From Phytophthora colocasiae (Eukaryota; Oomycota; Peronosporomycetes; Peronosporales; Peronosporaceae): a stretch of 64,000 nt of DNA. The stretch is from contig JAGKQI010000105.1 of the NCBI GenBank assembly GCA_018806915.1, positions 2,604,001 through 2,668,000 of the forward strand, written 5' to 3'. Position 1 is the first letter of the stretch. Each line of letters begins with the position of its first letter. A program made the position numbers and the translations under genes. Positions 1-11,961 of this stretch are shown in pieces. Under the pieces are notes generated by a model. It ran no database searches, was not told the DNA's origin, and saw only the letters and a program-made list of their open reading frames with translations.

Positions 1-60
1 AGGAATCATGAAGGCATTAGTCTAATTCTTCAGCATGAACCTTTAGATCCTGAAGTCAAC

Positions 61-1290
61 CTTTCGCTGTCTGTGAATCATCGACGTGATCCTTAAATAG
101 TTGATCTGGGTGTGGATTGTGCACTCCATCAGAGTTCCGCCATCGTAGTCCTTAATGTAGCCGTACCAGTTAGGCCGAGCCATCGACACACTCTTGGTAA
201 ATCCCTGCTTCTTGAAGTAGCCAATGGCGTAGTTGTCGGCGTACGTAAGGAAATGCGTGATGTTCTTGGTCTTGACATACTCTTTCAGGTGATTCATTAA
301 CCGCGTACCGTACCCTTTAACCTGGTCGGAGGCGTTGATAGCACAGAACGCAATCTCTGCGAACTGGTTCTTCTCGAACGGCCTGTAGCAGATACCACCA
401 ATCACGTGAGTGTCATTCTTTAGAAGCAGCATTGACCGGTGGTTCTTGTCAAAAACCAGCCGCACAATGTACTCTTTCGGCATTTTCGGGAGTTGCTTGG
501 CGAAGATATTCTTCAGCGTAGTGAGCTGGATCATATGCTCGTCCGAGCCATCGTTTGAGATTACATCAAATTTCAGTCGACCGCTGTCTTCCTCAAGCTT
601 TGCCATATCATCACGGGACAGCATTACAGACGGAGAAACGGCTTCTGTCTCAGTAGCAGTTGCCTTTGCCTCTTCCTCCGGGGTTTTCGGGTCCACTTTC
701 TGCTTCTTAGCAGCAGGTTCCTCTGACACATCCACTTCATCGTTAGACAACTCGGGTATCGACACCTGATCCTTGCGCTTAGGACTGGACTCTTTCGCAT
801 CAGCTTTCTTCGAGTCGTTCGGCGTACTGATATCAGCAACAGATTTCTCAGCAACAACCTCTTCACCAGGAGCCACATTGCTCTCACTCTTTGATTTTTG
901 TGCTGTCTCATCGGCCTCTTTCATCTCTACATCACCATTCTCGACCATTTTCTCGGCTGATGGCGCGTTATCAGTGTCATCAGTCTTCTCCACAGCGTCC
1001 ACACCGTCTGCTTCCTCATCGTTGTCCTCCGTCTTCTCTTCAACTTCCATCTCGATATCCTGGGACGCTTCCTTGCTGTCTGCCACGTCCTGTGCCTCGT
1101 TCATGTCCATGTCTGGCTGCTCCTTGGTTTCTGAAGTCTCCTTAGTCTCCTTCACGTCGATGTTCTCGGTGCCTCGCGAGGTCTTCATCGATTCCTCCGT
1201 GCTTTGACTCGATGGCTGGCTAGCGTCGACTACTTCGTCTGCAGGCACAGTAGCAGGCTGCGTTTCTTTATCTGTGGCCTCCATCGTCAT
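61..1290 (-). CDS. GCN5: Gcn5/PCAF-type histone acetyltransferase, partial (3' part beyond left edge)
   Basis: Catalytic subunit of SAGA/ADA-type complexes, which acetylates histone H3 tails with acetyl-CoA in the nucleus. The C-terminal half of the visible exon is a GNAT domain. It has the Gcn5 signatures [15 protein letters not shown], the acetyl-CoA loop [14 protein letters not shown], and [17 protein letters not shown] followed by [14 protein letters not shown]. The first about 200 residues are a very acidic, low-complexity Glu/Asp/Lys/Thr tail that I do not recognise. The first in-frame ATG is at 1290; the frame is open a little further upstream without an ATG. The exon appears to end at 61 at a GTTGAC donor, so the expected bromodomain would lie off the window. 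The family call is firm; the start and the weak donor are less so. Confidence 0.88.
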
Positions 1291-1422
1291 TTGCTCCGAG
1301 CAGTGGCGCGCGGGAGGGTCAATCAACGAATGTACCGTATTTGTGGTACGTTTCTTACATTTTGACCTTAATATGTATAAGTCGTTTTAGGCATCCACAA
1401 TCTCATATATACATACCTACGG

Positions 1423-1459
1423 CTACCGTCTTCCCCCGCACACTGCGACTATGCGCTAT
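1423..1459 (+). repeat. Left terminal inverted repeat of the 1.4-4.3 kb element
   Basis: A 37-bp sequence rich in C-runs (CTACCGTCTTCCCCCGCACA and on). It recurs in inverse at 4245-4281 with one mismatch. If the target duplication is the dinucleotide TA, the repeat proper starts at 1426. Confidence 0.85.
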
Positions 1460-2040
1460 GTCCAAAATCGGGAATTCACACACAAATGTTCGAATAGAGC
1501 ACATAGCAGAATAGAACGCCTACTTCCTTGTTAGCAATAGTGCGTGCTTTGAAATTAGCCCTTAAACCACAGACGGAAGGGATGGTTGGCCAACAAAGCT
1601 CGACATCAATCTCTCTTTGTTCGCATTTCAAGCACCATAGGCAAAAGCAAACGTCGAAACTACACTATCATAGGAGGGGCGGGCCTACACCACCACAGCA
1701 AAGTGAACCCTGAATCTCGCCCGACAAACATTGCATTTTTGTTCGTTGTATAACGCCTAGGCGTTTAAACCGAATATTTGCTTAACATAGTAATCTCTAC
1801 ATCCGCTGCAACTGTGATATTTTTTCAGATTTTACATACAGAGTTGTGATATGAAACTATCACACTTGACTGAAGTGCGCTGCAATATGGATTTAGCAAA
1901 CTTGGATTGAGTATAGTCTCGTAAAAGCTGGTAGATTTACGTCAAGTGATAGTCGACAATCACAGTGGCGGCGACCTTTGGCTGAGAAGTTTTATTCACA
2001 CATCAAAAACAATGGCGCGCGGAAAAGCGACGTGTAAATG

Positions 2041-4146
2041 ACTGCGTTGATGGAGCTGCAGTGGCTCAAGTTCTACAGTCCAAGCGAACGGGCAACACCG
2101 TACCAAACGAACGTATCAGTCTAAGGTAAAGACGATTATCGCGTGTTAGCTGAGCATCACCCCAGTGCCATTGATGTAGAACGCGAAACTTTGCAACTTC
2201 CATTGGCTAAAAGCATAGTGCTCGATTTTTTTGGTTATATATGCAAACCAGCAAACACATGCGACCAGGATGGCATTCATGCCAATGATGCACCAAGTGT
2301 TCCACTGTCAGTATCGTGTGGGGATACCGGAGCGCTCTAGTCGATGTACCATTCTCGCCTACTGGATCTAGAGAGTTCTCTGGACACTGAGCTGCGTCGA
2401 ATGCTGGAAGGCTACGAGAAAGTGATCAATCGTTTAAAGAGGCGTGGGCTAATGAAGATTAAAGAAGGCAAACGTGATCTCAAAAGTTCAGGATACGGCA
2501 TCCTTGCATTAAAAGCTGATGAAAGATGCACCAACGCGAAAAGGACAGTCTTGGTCTACAATTATGTTTGGCTGGGGATATTTCAAAGTTGATGTGGAAT
2601 TTAATGAGTCGATCGGAGTCCGTCGACGCAATAATGCTGCAGCATATTGACCTGGTCAGAGGATTGCCTTATCGTGGAGGAACAGGGTCACAAAGGTGAC
2701 CAAACTGGAGCCGAGAAGTTTGGCAAGCATGTATATGCAAACCCTTATGAACCTTCACAGTGTCCAATACTTGCGCTTGCTGTGCTTCTATTTTCATGTC
2801 CAGAGCAGGCCCGGAGGCAAGCAGCAACTGTTTCTCGGTGGAGATAATAGAAATCGGTTTGGGCGAATTTACGTCGGATAGTTCTCGCATTAAACGAGGA
2901 TGAATTGGCGAGTCTCGGGTGCAATACCGAAGATATCGGCACTCACAGTTTGGGAGAAGTAGTTTTTATGCACTTAGGCAAGTAAATGGACCAACACCTG
3001 TCTCGGTCTACTTACGAATGGGACAAAATCTGGGGAAATTAAAAGACCGCTATTTTCACTTTGGAGACGGCGCTGATCAGCTGTGTGGCCGGATGATTAC
3101 CGGATTATCCTTTAGTCCTGAGAGATTTGCTGTGCTCCTGCCCTATTTTCCTGGCTCAATAACCAGCCAAATGGATATTCAGTACTGAATTGCGATAGTA
3201 AGTGGCTATTCGAACTATCCCCGTGGTATTCAATCTGCTTTCCTTTCTTTCTGGCATCAATTATCTACCATGAACAATTTCTTCGTGACACATTACTGTT
3301 CCCATCCGATTTTTAAGGCGGATATTTACAGCGAATGGACTACTACATCAGCAGCGCGGGATATCTATATTAGCTATTGGTGTTTGCAGTAGCACCGGCA
3401 TGAAAGCAACTGGTATCCCCGCGCATCTTGCCATTGCAAAAAAAGTTGACCAGTTACGGATGAAATAAAGACGCTTCGTCACGAAATGATTTTGGTCTGA
3501 AGACTGATATGACTGGTTCACCTACCCCAAAACGTCGCGTCATTGGTGGTCAGTGAATTACGACAAAACTTTGTAGTTAATGGCGTGGTTCCGGTATCGC
3601 TTCGATATCGACTCTAGAATTGATGAGTTGCGAGCCAATCTCGCAGCAGAATTTCGTCAGGTAGTGTGGAGTACATTCAAACGCTGAAAACCTCACTACA
3701 CCATCTCCTCAAACCCAACCTACATCCTGAAAACGTGGAATTGGGGGATGGTCTGCTGTACCATTCCGTGCCAATGAATTGGGAGTTTCTGCCTCGAACT
3801 AGTGTAAAGGCAATGTGGAATTTGTGGTTTTTTGGGATAAACACACCGGTATTCGGCCCTATCGACTGCTCAGCAACATGATATCAAATCAGAGCACAAG
3901 ATGCGGCATTCCCGCGTACAAAAGGTGATGCAGTATTTACAACAGCTTGCAGAGGAGAGTAGTTTGCTTTACTGCGCCGCCACAATATCGGACATGCAGC
4001 CTGATGCTGCTGATCAAGTGTTCAGCAACGCGTTTGCTATCTTGCTGTCAAAGGTATATACAACAGCACCACCCAAGCGTGCTGTTGAGCTGACCTGCGG
4101 AACGATCTACAATCGCTTACGTTGTTATCAAAATGCCTTAAGTTAA
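2041..4146 (+). pseudogene. Decayed Crypton-like (CryptonS-type) tyrosine recombinase
   Basis: Reading frames broken by many stops and frameshifts still preserve family blocks in order. There is an N-terminal piece around 2050-2130 and a helical block at 2344-2592. A WNLMSRSESV motif lies at about 2600, then a block at about 2647-2880 with EEQGHKGDQTG and HVYANPYEPSQCPILALAV. The catalytic C-terminal part is at 2919-3188, with GPTPVSVYLRMGQNLGKLKD followed by the RYFHFGDGADQLCGRMITGL segment; it includes the region where the nucleophilic Tyr is expected. Weaker C-terminal pieces follow at 3666-3881 and 3901-4146. The blocks match my memory of oomycete CryptonS recombinases; no search was run. 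It cannot make a functional protein. Confidence 0.7.
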
Positions 4147-4244
4147 CGCAAACCTTTTAGAATTCAATATCCAATCAACATCAAGTATTTTCCAAATATT
4201 TGTGTGATAAAATCACTATCACACATGCAGTCATTATATACATT

Positions 4245-4281
4245 ATAGCGCCTAGTCGCAGTGTGCGGGGGAAGACGGTAG
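4245..4281 (-). repeat. Right terminal inverted repeat of the 1.4-4.3 kb element
   Basis: Reverse complement of 1423-1459 with a single T/G difference. Flanking DNA shows no longer direct repeat, consistent with a TA-only target duplication. Confidence 0.85.
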
Positions 4282-4603
4282 TTCTTATCACATTATTGTG
4301 ACAGTGCGTTGCGTTGGCAATGCGGTTGGCAAAGTCTACTCCAGAAATTCTGGCGATGATGGCAAGTGTCAAATCGCGCAATAATTTGATCAACGGTTGC
4401 AGTTGAATTGGCGCTTCAATTTGAACAGGGGCTTTCACTTGGCTTCACTATACCGAAGATTTTCGCAGATTCGTTCTTGCACTGTATTCAAAGAACGTCA
4501 GAAGTTCTTCAGATTCGCTCAACTAGAATCTTCGTCCACCTCACAAGGAGAAAAGCGAGCAAACGAACGAACCAGTCGACACCAAGCCAAGACAAAGAAA
4601 CAA
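4282..4603. other. Intergenic stretch between the TIR element and the small gene
   Basis: 322 bp with no convincing coding region or structured RNA. The last 100 bp are A-rich and probably hold the 5' untranslated region of the small gene at 4604. Confidence 0.5.
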
Positions 4604-4846
4604 ATGACGCACTACCAGGCACCCACCATGTTGGACTCCCTTCTACAGCGCTTCTTCGTCAATGGTCGGACTTCTAGCAAGCCAAGTAGCCGCACCAACA
4701 AACCCTGCGATCAGGTATCCCAGGAGACGCCGTTTACACGCGAGGCGGACGTGGAGGGGTGGGTATTCCTTGCGGAGGAGAGGCACTCGGAACCAGGGTC
4801 CAAGACGCGGACGTATGCGGACGTGGTGGCTACCGGCCGGACATGA
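4604..4846 (+). CDS. Small hypothetical protein (80 aa)
   Basis: A single-exon ORF starting MTHYQAPTMLDSLLQRFF and ending with GWVFLAEE and TYADVVA. The start at 4604 was chosen because upstream in-frame sequence is not protein-like; a second Met at 4628 is a possible alternative. The mix of a hydrophobic N-terminal helix, a polar middle and a WVFL/TYADV tail looks like a genuine short protein rather than noise. I do not recognise the family and no function is proposed. It is convergent with the DP gene, whose stop lies 220 bp downstream. Confidence 0.45.
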   Translation: MTHYQAPTMLDSLLQRFFVNGRTSSKPSSRTNKPCDQVSQETPFTREADVEGWVFLAEERHSEPGSKTRTYADVVATGRT

Positions 4847-5065
4847 TGAACAAACAAATGAAATAAAGGATAGCCGACAAACAGAACACGCCGCGTTGCG
4901 TAAAGGCAACAGCAGAAAAAAATCAAACAAAGAGCGAAGAAAAATGACGATCAATATATTTTTGCAACAACGTGACAGTACAACAATAAATTCAATGTGT
5001 TGATGAGGTTCATCACGCATTTCTCCTTTCTTGTTAAACTACGACCTACCTACCCGCTTCTTGTT

Positions 5066-6561
5066 TTACTCTTCGCTCTTCATTTCACATTCGGCCGGGA
5101 GATACGACAGCAATTTGTCCGGCACCATTTGCTTGAGATCGGCGTAAGGCGCCTTGTGTAAGTTGAGTTTCTGCAAGATATCTGCGTCGTCGTGGATCTC
5201 GAACGGCGCACTGAAGTTGAAGAAAATATCTTGACGGTCTTCCGACATCTCACATTGAATCACGGTGTCCTTGCTTGTGTTCACTGCGATGAAAGGTAAG
5301 AATACTCGGCCTTCGTCGCGTACAATGTTGACGGATGCGGGGTTCTCGCTTTCCTTTCGTTTTCGCTCGGCATTCCGTCTCAGCAGATTCTTCATCGCAA
5401 CTTGCTGTACCAGCAGGTCTTGCAGATGCTGCTTTTTCTGCTCCACGCTCTTCATCCGCTCATTTCGCTCAGCCTGTATCATAAGAATTAACAATCAGTA
5501 ATAAGCATTTTGCTGCGCGCAAATGTAACCAACACAGCGGACGAACCAGGAGCATTTCCGTGTCATGCTGTAGATTTGAGGGGAGCCCTTTCCACCGGAT
5601 CTCCTTCCGCTCTTTTGAAATAATATCCATGGCCATCAGCACGTTCAGCGCATCGTAAACTCGCCGACGGATGTTCTTTTCGTCGTATACCTGAAGGAAC
5701 AACAAATAGAAGTTAAAGACCAAAGTACGATGGATTGCTCGTCATTTGAGTGATGGCTTACCGCATCATTCGGTCGCATCGTAACAAACTCGCGCACCAA
5801 CTCGTCAGCGACTTCATTGTAAGACGTCACGTGTTTTTCCTCCACTTTTTGGCACACTTTCATACTGAAGTGACGCAAACCCTTGTTGATCTTCAAATAT
5901 TTCCGCTTTTTCCCAGGCGACCTGGAGATGTTAGCCGTATCATCAACATTAGTGAGCCCTTTGTAACTAAAGCACCGCCCAAACTTTTATAGATCCGTAC
6001 GGGCTCGTGAATGACGGGCTTGTAAGCGCTGAAGCTGCAGATATTGGCTTCTTTCCGCTTGCAGGCTTATTACTTGCAGTCGCCACTGACGGAGTTGCTG
6101 GGGCCTGTGCCTCAACAAGAGACCCGTTTTTCAGAATGCCAGCCTCTGTCGCGATCTTTTCCAAGCCCTGCGTCTTCATCATGTTCACGAAATCGTCATG
6201 AAGGCTCGTAGGAGTGATGGAAGCGCTGGCTGCATCCACGCCGAAAGGCACAGTAGCTGTGTTCTCCGCCTTGATCGGTACTTTACAGCAAAACAAAGCA
6301 CAGACTAAGTAACCATTACCTCATATCACACCTATCAGCATCTCTGTTGTAAGACAAACCTGCAGGGACGTCATTTTTCTCCTCCAACTCCACTTCCAGT
6401 AGCTTTTTATTAAGCTCTCGGCGTGTTGGGCGTTTTGTAGCACCATTGGCTGCAGCTCCTGCTCGTCTTTTGTTTGGAACTCTTCCTGGTGCCTTCGTGG
6501 TGGTCTTTTTCTCGACTGGAGACTGTAAATTGTCTGGTATTTGCGTTCCTTTAGCCGACAT
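5066..6561 (-). CDS. DP-type (E2F dimerisation partner) transcription factor
   Basis: DP proteins pair with E2F and bind TTTSSCGC-like sites to control S-phase genes. Five exons (minus strand, 5' to 3'): 6360-6561, 6001-6280, 5762-5921, 5547-5690, 5066-5473, giving 397 aa. The winged-helix DNA-binding domain spans two exon joins. It shows [30 protein letters not shown] and the diagnostic [20 protein letters not shown], then KEIRWKGLP. Next come a coiled-coil dimerisation segment ([18 protein letters not shown]) and the DP C-terminal beta domain ([19 protein letters not shown]). The N-terminal third is Lys/Ala-rich and disordered. The start at 6561 is the first ATG in frame (MSAKGTQ); an upstream exon cannot be excluded. 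Confidence 0.9.
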
Positions 6562-8600
6562 GAGCTCCTCGCTGGTTGTCCTCTCGCGATAGCTCTGTAG
6601 CTTATTACGGCGTCGTTGTTGTCCGCACAATGAGCTAAAATGTTTATGCTAGTGTTAGTGTGTCATATTGCTGGGGTTAAAGGTTCTGTAGTGCTCAAGA
6701 AGCGACGCAACTCACCGACACCGCAACGCTCTATGGGGGGAATCGATATGGCTTCGATGCAGAAGTTGTTTCCATTGGCTAAAATAAGATGCGAGTTTAT
6801 TGGTTGATATTCGTAGCATCACCTACAGCAGCGCTCGGACAGGATCAGGGTTCTTAAATCCCAAGTTTCAGAGACCACTTTGGGAGGGATGGGAGCATCA
6901 GCGGGAGGTATAATGGAATTTTTGGTATAAATGATGGAATTTTTGGTATTTTTCTCTTCAAACAGCACATATTTCCATTAAGCGTTGAAACACGCTGGAG
7001 GCGTTCGCAGTTTCATGGAAAGAATGTGTGTTTGCCTTGAGAGTGGTGTGACACACGAGAGTTATGAAACGCGACGGTCAGACTGCTGGAGACCACAAAG
7101 AGAATCATTGTCAACCCACCAAACACACAGGTACCAAGTTCTATTCACTTCAGTGAATGCGCAGGATAAGCGTATGATACATGATACGAATTCTTTGACT
7201 CTTTAAAATCCACCATACCCGCCCCCTAAGTTCCAGCTCCTATTCGACACATTCCATGAGACTCGACTAGGGTCGCCATCATTAACCTAGAACGCCTTTT
7301 GTCCCGTATCCGGGATCGAGCGGGTTATTCCAGCAGTGTTGGACCGTGCCGAAAGGACTCAAGCGGCCTCGGCATCTGGGTGGCTCAGTCGGTGTACCGT
7401 TCCAGCGGTGCAGTATCATTAGGAAGGTACCTTCCTGCGATGAGTCGGTGACGTGGAGATCCAAGGTGAGTGGTAGCAGAAGATAAATGAGGCTGAGTCC
7501 CTGGTGGGACGGGAACTGCAAGGACGGATGGCATGCTGTGGATGCTCGGTGAGTGCGGAAGGTGTGGTGAGCAAGTGCAGCCCTCATCTAATTCCTAAGT
7601 CACGTCGTTTTAGCTGCTGAACACATCTCAACGTGTCCCGTACCCGGGAATATAGTGTGTGAACCAGCGTCGGGCGCGCACTATGTCCCGGGGCCTCGCC
7701 CAATGTCGTCCACTGTCCATGGTCAGATGGCCTAGTACTGTGTCTGAGGTCCAGTTTGGAGGTACCTCTCATCTACTCCCTGCCCTGTCTACTATCATAC
7801 CATCGCGAGAGGACGGATGTCAGGCCTAGTCTCAGTGCCCTTCTACTTCAGGTGTGTCATCCCTACAAGTACTGGTCAAGACCTTCCTGAAATCTAGTCA
7901 GTCGTGTATCTACCAAGTTAAGAACAACCAAAAACAAGAAGAAAGAAGTTTGCATTTTACGTATTCCTTAAGCTCCCCGCCCAGACCTACTCGATAACAG
8001 TCCGCAACTACTCGACCCTAAACCAGGTATACAACAAACGGAGCCGATTCGCTGCGAGTCCACTGCCTTTCGCCTTGATCGTATACTTGTCCCTGTCGTA
8101 GCCATGCCGTGTCATCTCCCGTATCGATCTTCCACCGTCAAGTCACCTCAAAGGTATGCCCGTCGGGAAATAAGATGTGCTCCTCACGCTGTCAGTTGCA
8201 TATATCAACTTTCTACGTCCACAATTTCTGACAGTACTAATTTGTGAGGCATTGCCGAATTTCATTTCTTCTTGCCGTATAGGGATATGTTCTTGCCGTA
8301 TACGGATTTGTTCTTACTGTTCTTCATTTGTTGTTGACGGACTAGAGCTCGAAAAGGTGTACTCCTTCACCAGTGCTAAGTGGAGGTCCGCGATGAGCGG
8401 GTTCGGACCTCAAGAGCGTAGGTTTTGTACAAGTAGGCTGTATTTTCACAAAATAAAGCTATAACTACATATCATTTTCATCGGACCACTTACAAACTGA
8501 TATTGACGACGTAATCAGGTTTACAAGGGGTTAGCTATTTGGTTTCTCTATGCTTATAGTATATGCAAGTGTTATGAAAATGATTGGCTGCTGTGTTGTT
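6562..8600. other. 2-kb repeat-like intergenic region without a recognisable gene
   Basis: No family-level coding signal. Short open frames at 6985-7206 and, on the minus strand, 7282-7772 have compositions that look random. Two small tandem duplications are visible. One is the 16-mer ATGGAATTTTTGGTAT at 6913-6928 and again at 6934-6949. The other is a 21-bp unit starting TTCTTGCCGTATA at 8269 and, slightly altered, at 8290. The stretch from 7900 to 8150 (A-rich, then pyrimidine-rich) could be LTR-derived, but no paired LTR lies in the window. Confidence 0.4.
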
Positions 8601-8660
8601 CTATATTAGGGCGTATAAACCGACAAGACTAGCAAGATTCTCATTTCCATTTTTACCACC

Positions 8661-10437
8661 ATGGAGACCACCAAGCGCAGCGGCAGGAAGCGAGACGAAG
8701 CCTGGAACGAGGTGGACGTCGATGAAGAGGGATACGTCTACTGCCTTCGGTGTGAAGGCATAATCCACAAGCTTGGCTACACGCATGTTGATCGCGTCAA
8801 GCGTCATCTCCGTGAAACTTGCGCGAAGCGTCCCCGTCAAGAGGTCGTCACGTCATATTTTCCGTCGCAGATTGACACAGCAACCCAAGACCAGTCTCAA
8901 CAAACTTTTGCGTTATGGCTTTCTCTACCGGTATGGCATTCTACAGCAGCACAAAACGTGTGCTGCGGTCTTCCAACTGCTAAAATCCGGACTGTAGCTA
9001 TACCGAGCCAGCATCTCATCCGTGGCCGCCTGCCTGATGAGTGCTGAAGACTCAATATGTCGCATGCGGGGGCACTGGCGAGACGCTTTCTGCTCACTCG
9101 TCACAGACGGATGGACCGACATCAACGGATTCGCGGTAATCAATTACTCACCAATTTATGCGGCTCTGATACGTTTTTCCTGAGTCTGCGTACACAGGAA
9201 GCGACAGTCACGATGCCACGTTTTAGCAGGAGATATCGAACGTGTCGTTAGAAAGTACGACTTCATCGATTTTGTGGCTGTCGTGACCGACAACACTTCA
9301 GCCAATCAAAACGCGTAGGCTATTCTTCAAGAGGCGAACCGAAAATGTTTTCCACGGCTGTGCAGCTCACGCTATCAATTTGTTGGTGAAGGACGTGGTG
9401 TCTTCCTCAAGTGGCTGGACAAACTGGTGGAAGGATGTGGGGACGTCGTCGTTTTCTTCAAGAAAAGTCACAAATTGTGGTACACCCTAACTACTCTACA
9501 GCGACAAGCTTCTTCTCCGGATGGGGAGAAGGCCTCCGGCTCTCGCGCTTCCCTGTGATACACGGTGGGGCTCGATTTTTAGCTTGCCTGCAGAGTGTGC
9601 TGGCATCGGAAAAGATTCTTCGCAAATAATTGTCAGAACGCGGATTTCTGAGCGCCCCAACGAAGGCAAAGAAGGCTACAAGACGCGCTGTATTTGACTT
9701 TGTCACGAGCAAGGCGCTAGTATTGCAATTGCAGAAAGCGGTCAGGATTTTGGAGCCGCTTGTCAAATACCAGCGCCGTTTTGAAAAAAAACAGCACTAC
9801 GGCGTCCGAGGTGTTCGACATGTTTTTATCGTTGCCTGGCGAAATTGCTGTACCTCCGTTGACAACGAATGAGCAAGACGCGGTGAAGTCCAAGATAACA
9901 GCCCGTTTCAATTTTGTATATGGTGATGCACATGGTGTGGGCTACCTACTTGATCCGCGTTTTGCAGGCAAGGGGATGGATTTAACTACGAGAGCAAAGG
10001 TTGAGCTGTTCGTCGCTACATGGCATGGTGATGATAATGCTGATGCTGTAGCAATCGAGTTGAGCAAGTATCACGGGTTTCTGACTGCAACGAAGGGATC
10101 GCACAAAATGCAGCTGATCAAGAAGAAGAAGATCTCGGTGGCTGACTTTTGGAGCGGTTTAAGCTCATTTCCGCTCTTACAAGCTATTGCCAAAATCGTT
10201 TTCAACGTTGTCTGCTCCAGTGCAGCGGCTGAACGAAACTTTTCAACGCACAAGTTCGTACATTCGACTCTGCGCAATAGGCTGGCTCCTGAACGCGTCG
10301 AAAAGCTTGTGCATATCTACTTCAACTCAAAAAATTGCTCCACTGACGAGCTGGAGTTTCTCGACCAGTTTGTGCCGTTGGAGGAGGAGGATGGCGAAGA
10401 TGCTGGGACCCAGAACGAGGACTTTATCTACTACTAG
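8661..10437 (+). pseudogene. Decayed hAT-family transposase
   Basis: The 5' part (from 8661, METTKRSGRKRDEAW) has a BED-type zinc finger: CLRC, then HVDRVKRHLRETC. The middle is broken by several stops and shifts but keeps hAT fragments such as GCAAHAINLLVKDVV around 9355. The 3' part is an open frame (9760-10437, 225 aa) with the hAT C-terminal dimerisation block CSSAAAERNFSTHKF, then LRNRLAPERVEKLVHIYFN. No clear terminal inverted repeats or target duplications were found, so the limits of the element are unknown. It ends about 170 bp before the Mago nashi start codon. It looks older than the hAT copy at 17.3-20.0 kb, judging by the number of lesions. Confidence 0.82.
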
Positions 10438-10607
10438 TCGTCTGACTTGTGTGTAGGAATGCGCTCTTGACCCGGTCATGGTGGTAATGAATAAAGTTCG
10501 GCGAAATTTCTTGTGGTTTATTCCTTATTCCAGGGGCTTGTGGGTGGGACGTGGTATATTCCATATCCCGATTATTCCGTCCCAGACCCCCGCGAACCCT
10601 GGACAGG

Positions 10608-11471
10608 ATGCCCCGCGACGACGACTTCTACGTGCGCTACTAGTACGTGCAGCGGTCCTATCTGTGTAATAATGCGTTTATATTCAGCTAACAGACACGC
10701 CCTTGTTGTTTTGCTTCTGTACGTTACAGTGTTGGCCACCGAGGGAAATTTGGCCATGAGTTTATGGAGTTTGAGTTCCGTGCCGACGGAAAGCTCCGCT
10801 ATGCCAACAATTCCAACTACAAGAAAGACTCAATGATTCGCAAAGAAGGTTGGTGGGTAGTATTGACTGGTGGCTGTCAAGTAAAGTGTTATGTGCACCG
10901 ATCTAATAGGGTATCCACGCTACTTGTGTTTTGTGTCCTAGTGACGGTGTCCCAGTCGGTGATCAACGAGGTGAAGCGGATCATTAACGATAGCGAAATC
11001 ACAAAGTACGAGCTGGAGGAGGCTATGGATATAGCTTGTGGCAGTTAAACACTAATGCGTGGATGTGTTGCTTGACAGAGAAGACGACAAGGAATGGCCC
11101 GAACCAGACCGTGTTGGTCGACAGGAGTTGGAGGTGGTGCTAGGAAACGACCACATTTCCTTTACTGTACGTTGGAACTACTTCAAGCTGTTTATTTTGG
11201 CTTGGTGTACTAGGTGGTTAACGTTGCCACTGTGCTTGTTGTCTCTGAAGTGCGCGAAGATCGGATCATTACTGGATGTGCAGGACAGCAAGGATCCCGA
11301 GGGACTGCGAGTGCTTTACTACCTGGTACAGGACCTCAAATGTCTGGTGTTCTCGCTGATCACACTGCACTTTAAGGTGCGTTCTTCCCTTTTCCTCGCT
11401 GCGGCAAATTGTGTTGCAGCTGTTTTCTTACTCTTTCTTGCTCTTTTGTCCAGATCAAGCCCATTCCGTAG
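10608..11471 (+). CDS. MAGO: Mago nashi, exon junction complex core subunit
   Basis: Mago pairs with Y14 and locks eIF4A3 on spliced mRNA. Six exons: 10608-10642, 10730-10848, 10942-11005, 11079-11166, 11251-11376, 11454-11471, giving 149 aa, close to the usual 146-150. The predicted protein carries [91 protein letters not shown] and the terminal IKPIP. Codon phase is consistent across all five introns. The first exon is only 35 bp and the last only 18 bp, so automated annotation could easily miss both. A hAT relic lies immediately upstream. Confidence 0.95.
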
Positions 11472-11961
11472 GACAACAAAGAGAGGATCAAGCCAGCGTG
11501 AGCCAACATGTCGAACAGCAACTCCGCGTCAATAGTGAGCGTGCTCACTTGACGCATAAAATACAGCCATTTTGCTTCCAGCACCGATAGAGATTTACTC
11601 TTGCGACTATATTCTTGATCTATTATTATAAATAGGATATTCTACTCAAAAGGTTATTGAAAATCACAGGGAGATTTTTTCTCCCATCTCAGCCGGCTGG
11701 GGGATCCATACAAAAACGCTATCAGTACCGCGTGTGTGCGAGAAAAAGAAGCAGAAAGCAAAGCGAAGGAAGGAAGAAAGGAGCGCGTCCAGCACCTTCT
11801 TACGCTCTCCCACCCGCGCATCTCCAGCCACTAAGCCACAAGTCTCCGTCTGTGGGAAATCCAATCCAAGTACAGAGTCCAGCAACAGCCAAACAGGAGC
11901 CAGGATCACGGCTTCTTCGAGTCAGTGAAAGAGAAGCTTTTATCAAGAAGAAGGCTACACG

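Larger units (their letters stand above)
1423..4281. mobile_element. TIR-bounded element (2.86 kb) containing a decayed tyrosine-recombinase gene
   Basis: Positions 1423-1459 and 4245-4281 are inverted copies of each other (36 of 37 bases match). Just inside the outermost base both ends read TA then CCGTCTTCC. That is the layout (TA target, CCG start) seen in the two pogo-like elements at 15.3-20.5 kb. The interior codes for relics of a Crypton-like tyrosine recombinase, not a DDE transposase. Either a Crypton landed inside a pogo-type MITE, or the TIRs belong to an unusual recombinase element. No intact long ORF remains, so the copy is dead. Confidence 0.75.

Noticed and set aside
773..1207. 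144-codon plus-strand frame opposite Gcn5
   Set aside because: It is a Ser/Thr-rich mirror of the acidic low-complexity tail; not an independent gene.
1856..4224. 10-bp direct repeat ACTATCACAC at 1856 and 4215 as Crypton ends
   Set aside because: Several such 10-mer matches are expected by chance in 2.8 kb, so it is not evidence for element boundaries.
7370..7420. GTGGCTCAGTCGGT-like sequence resembling a tRNA D-arm
   Set aside because: No matching T-arm or acceptor stem follows; not a tRNA.
8523..10555. Terminal inverted repeats for the hAT relic (CAAGGGG near 8529, CCAGGGGC near 10542)
   Set aside because: They are not inverted copies of each other and no target duplication flanks them.
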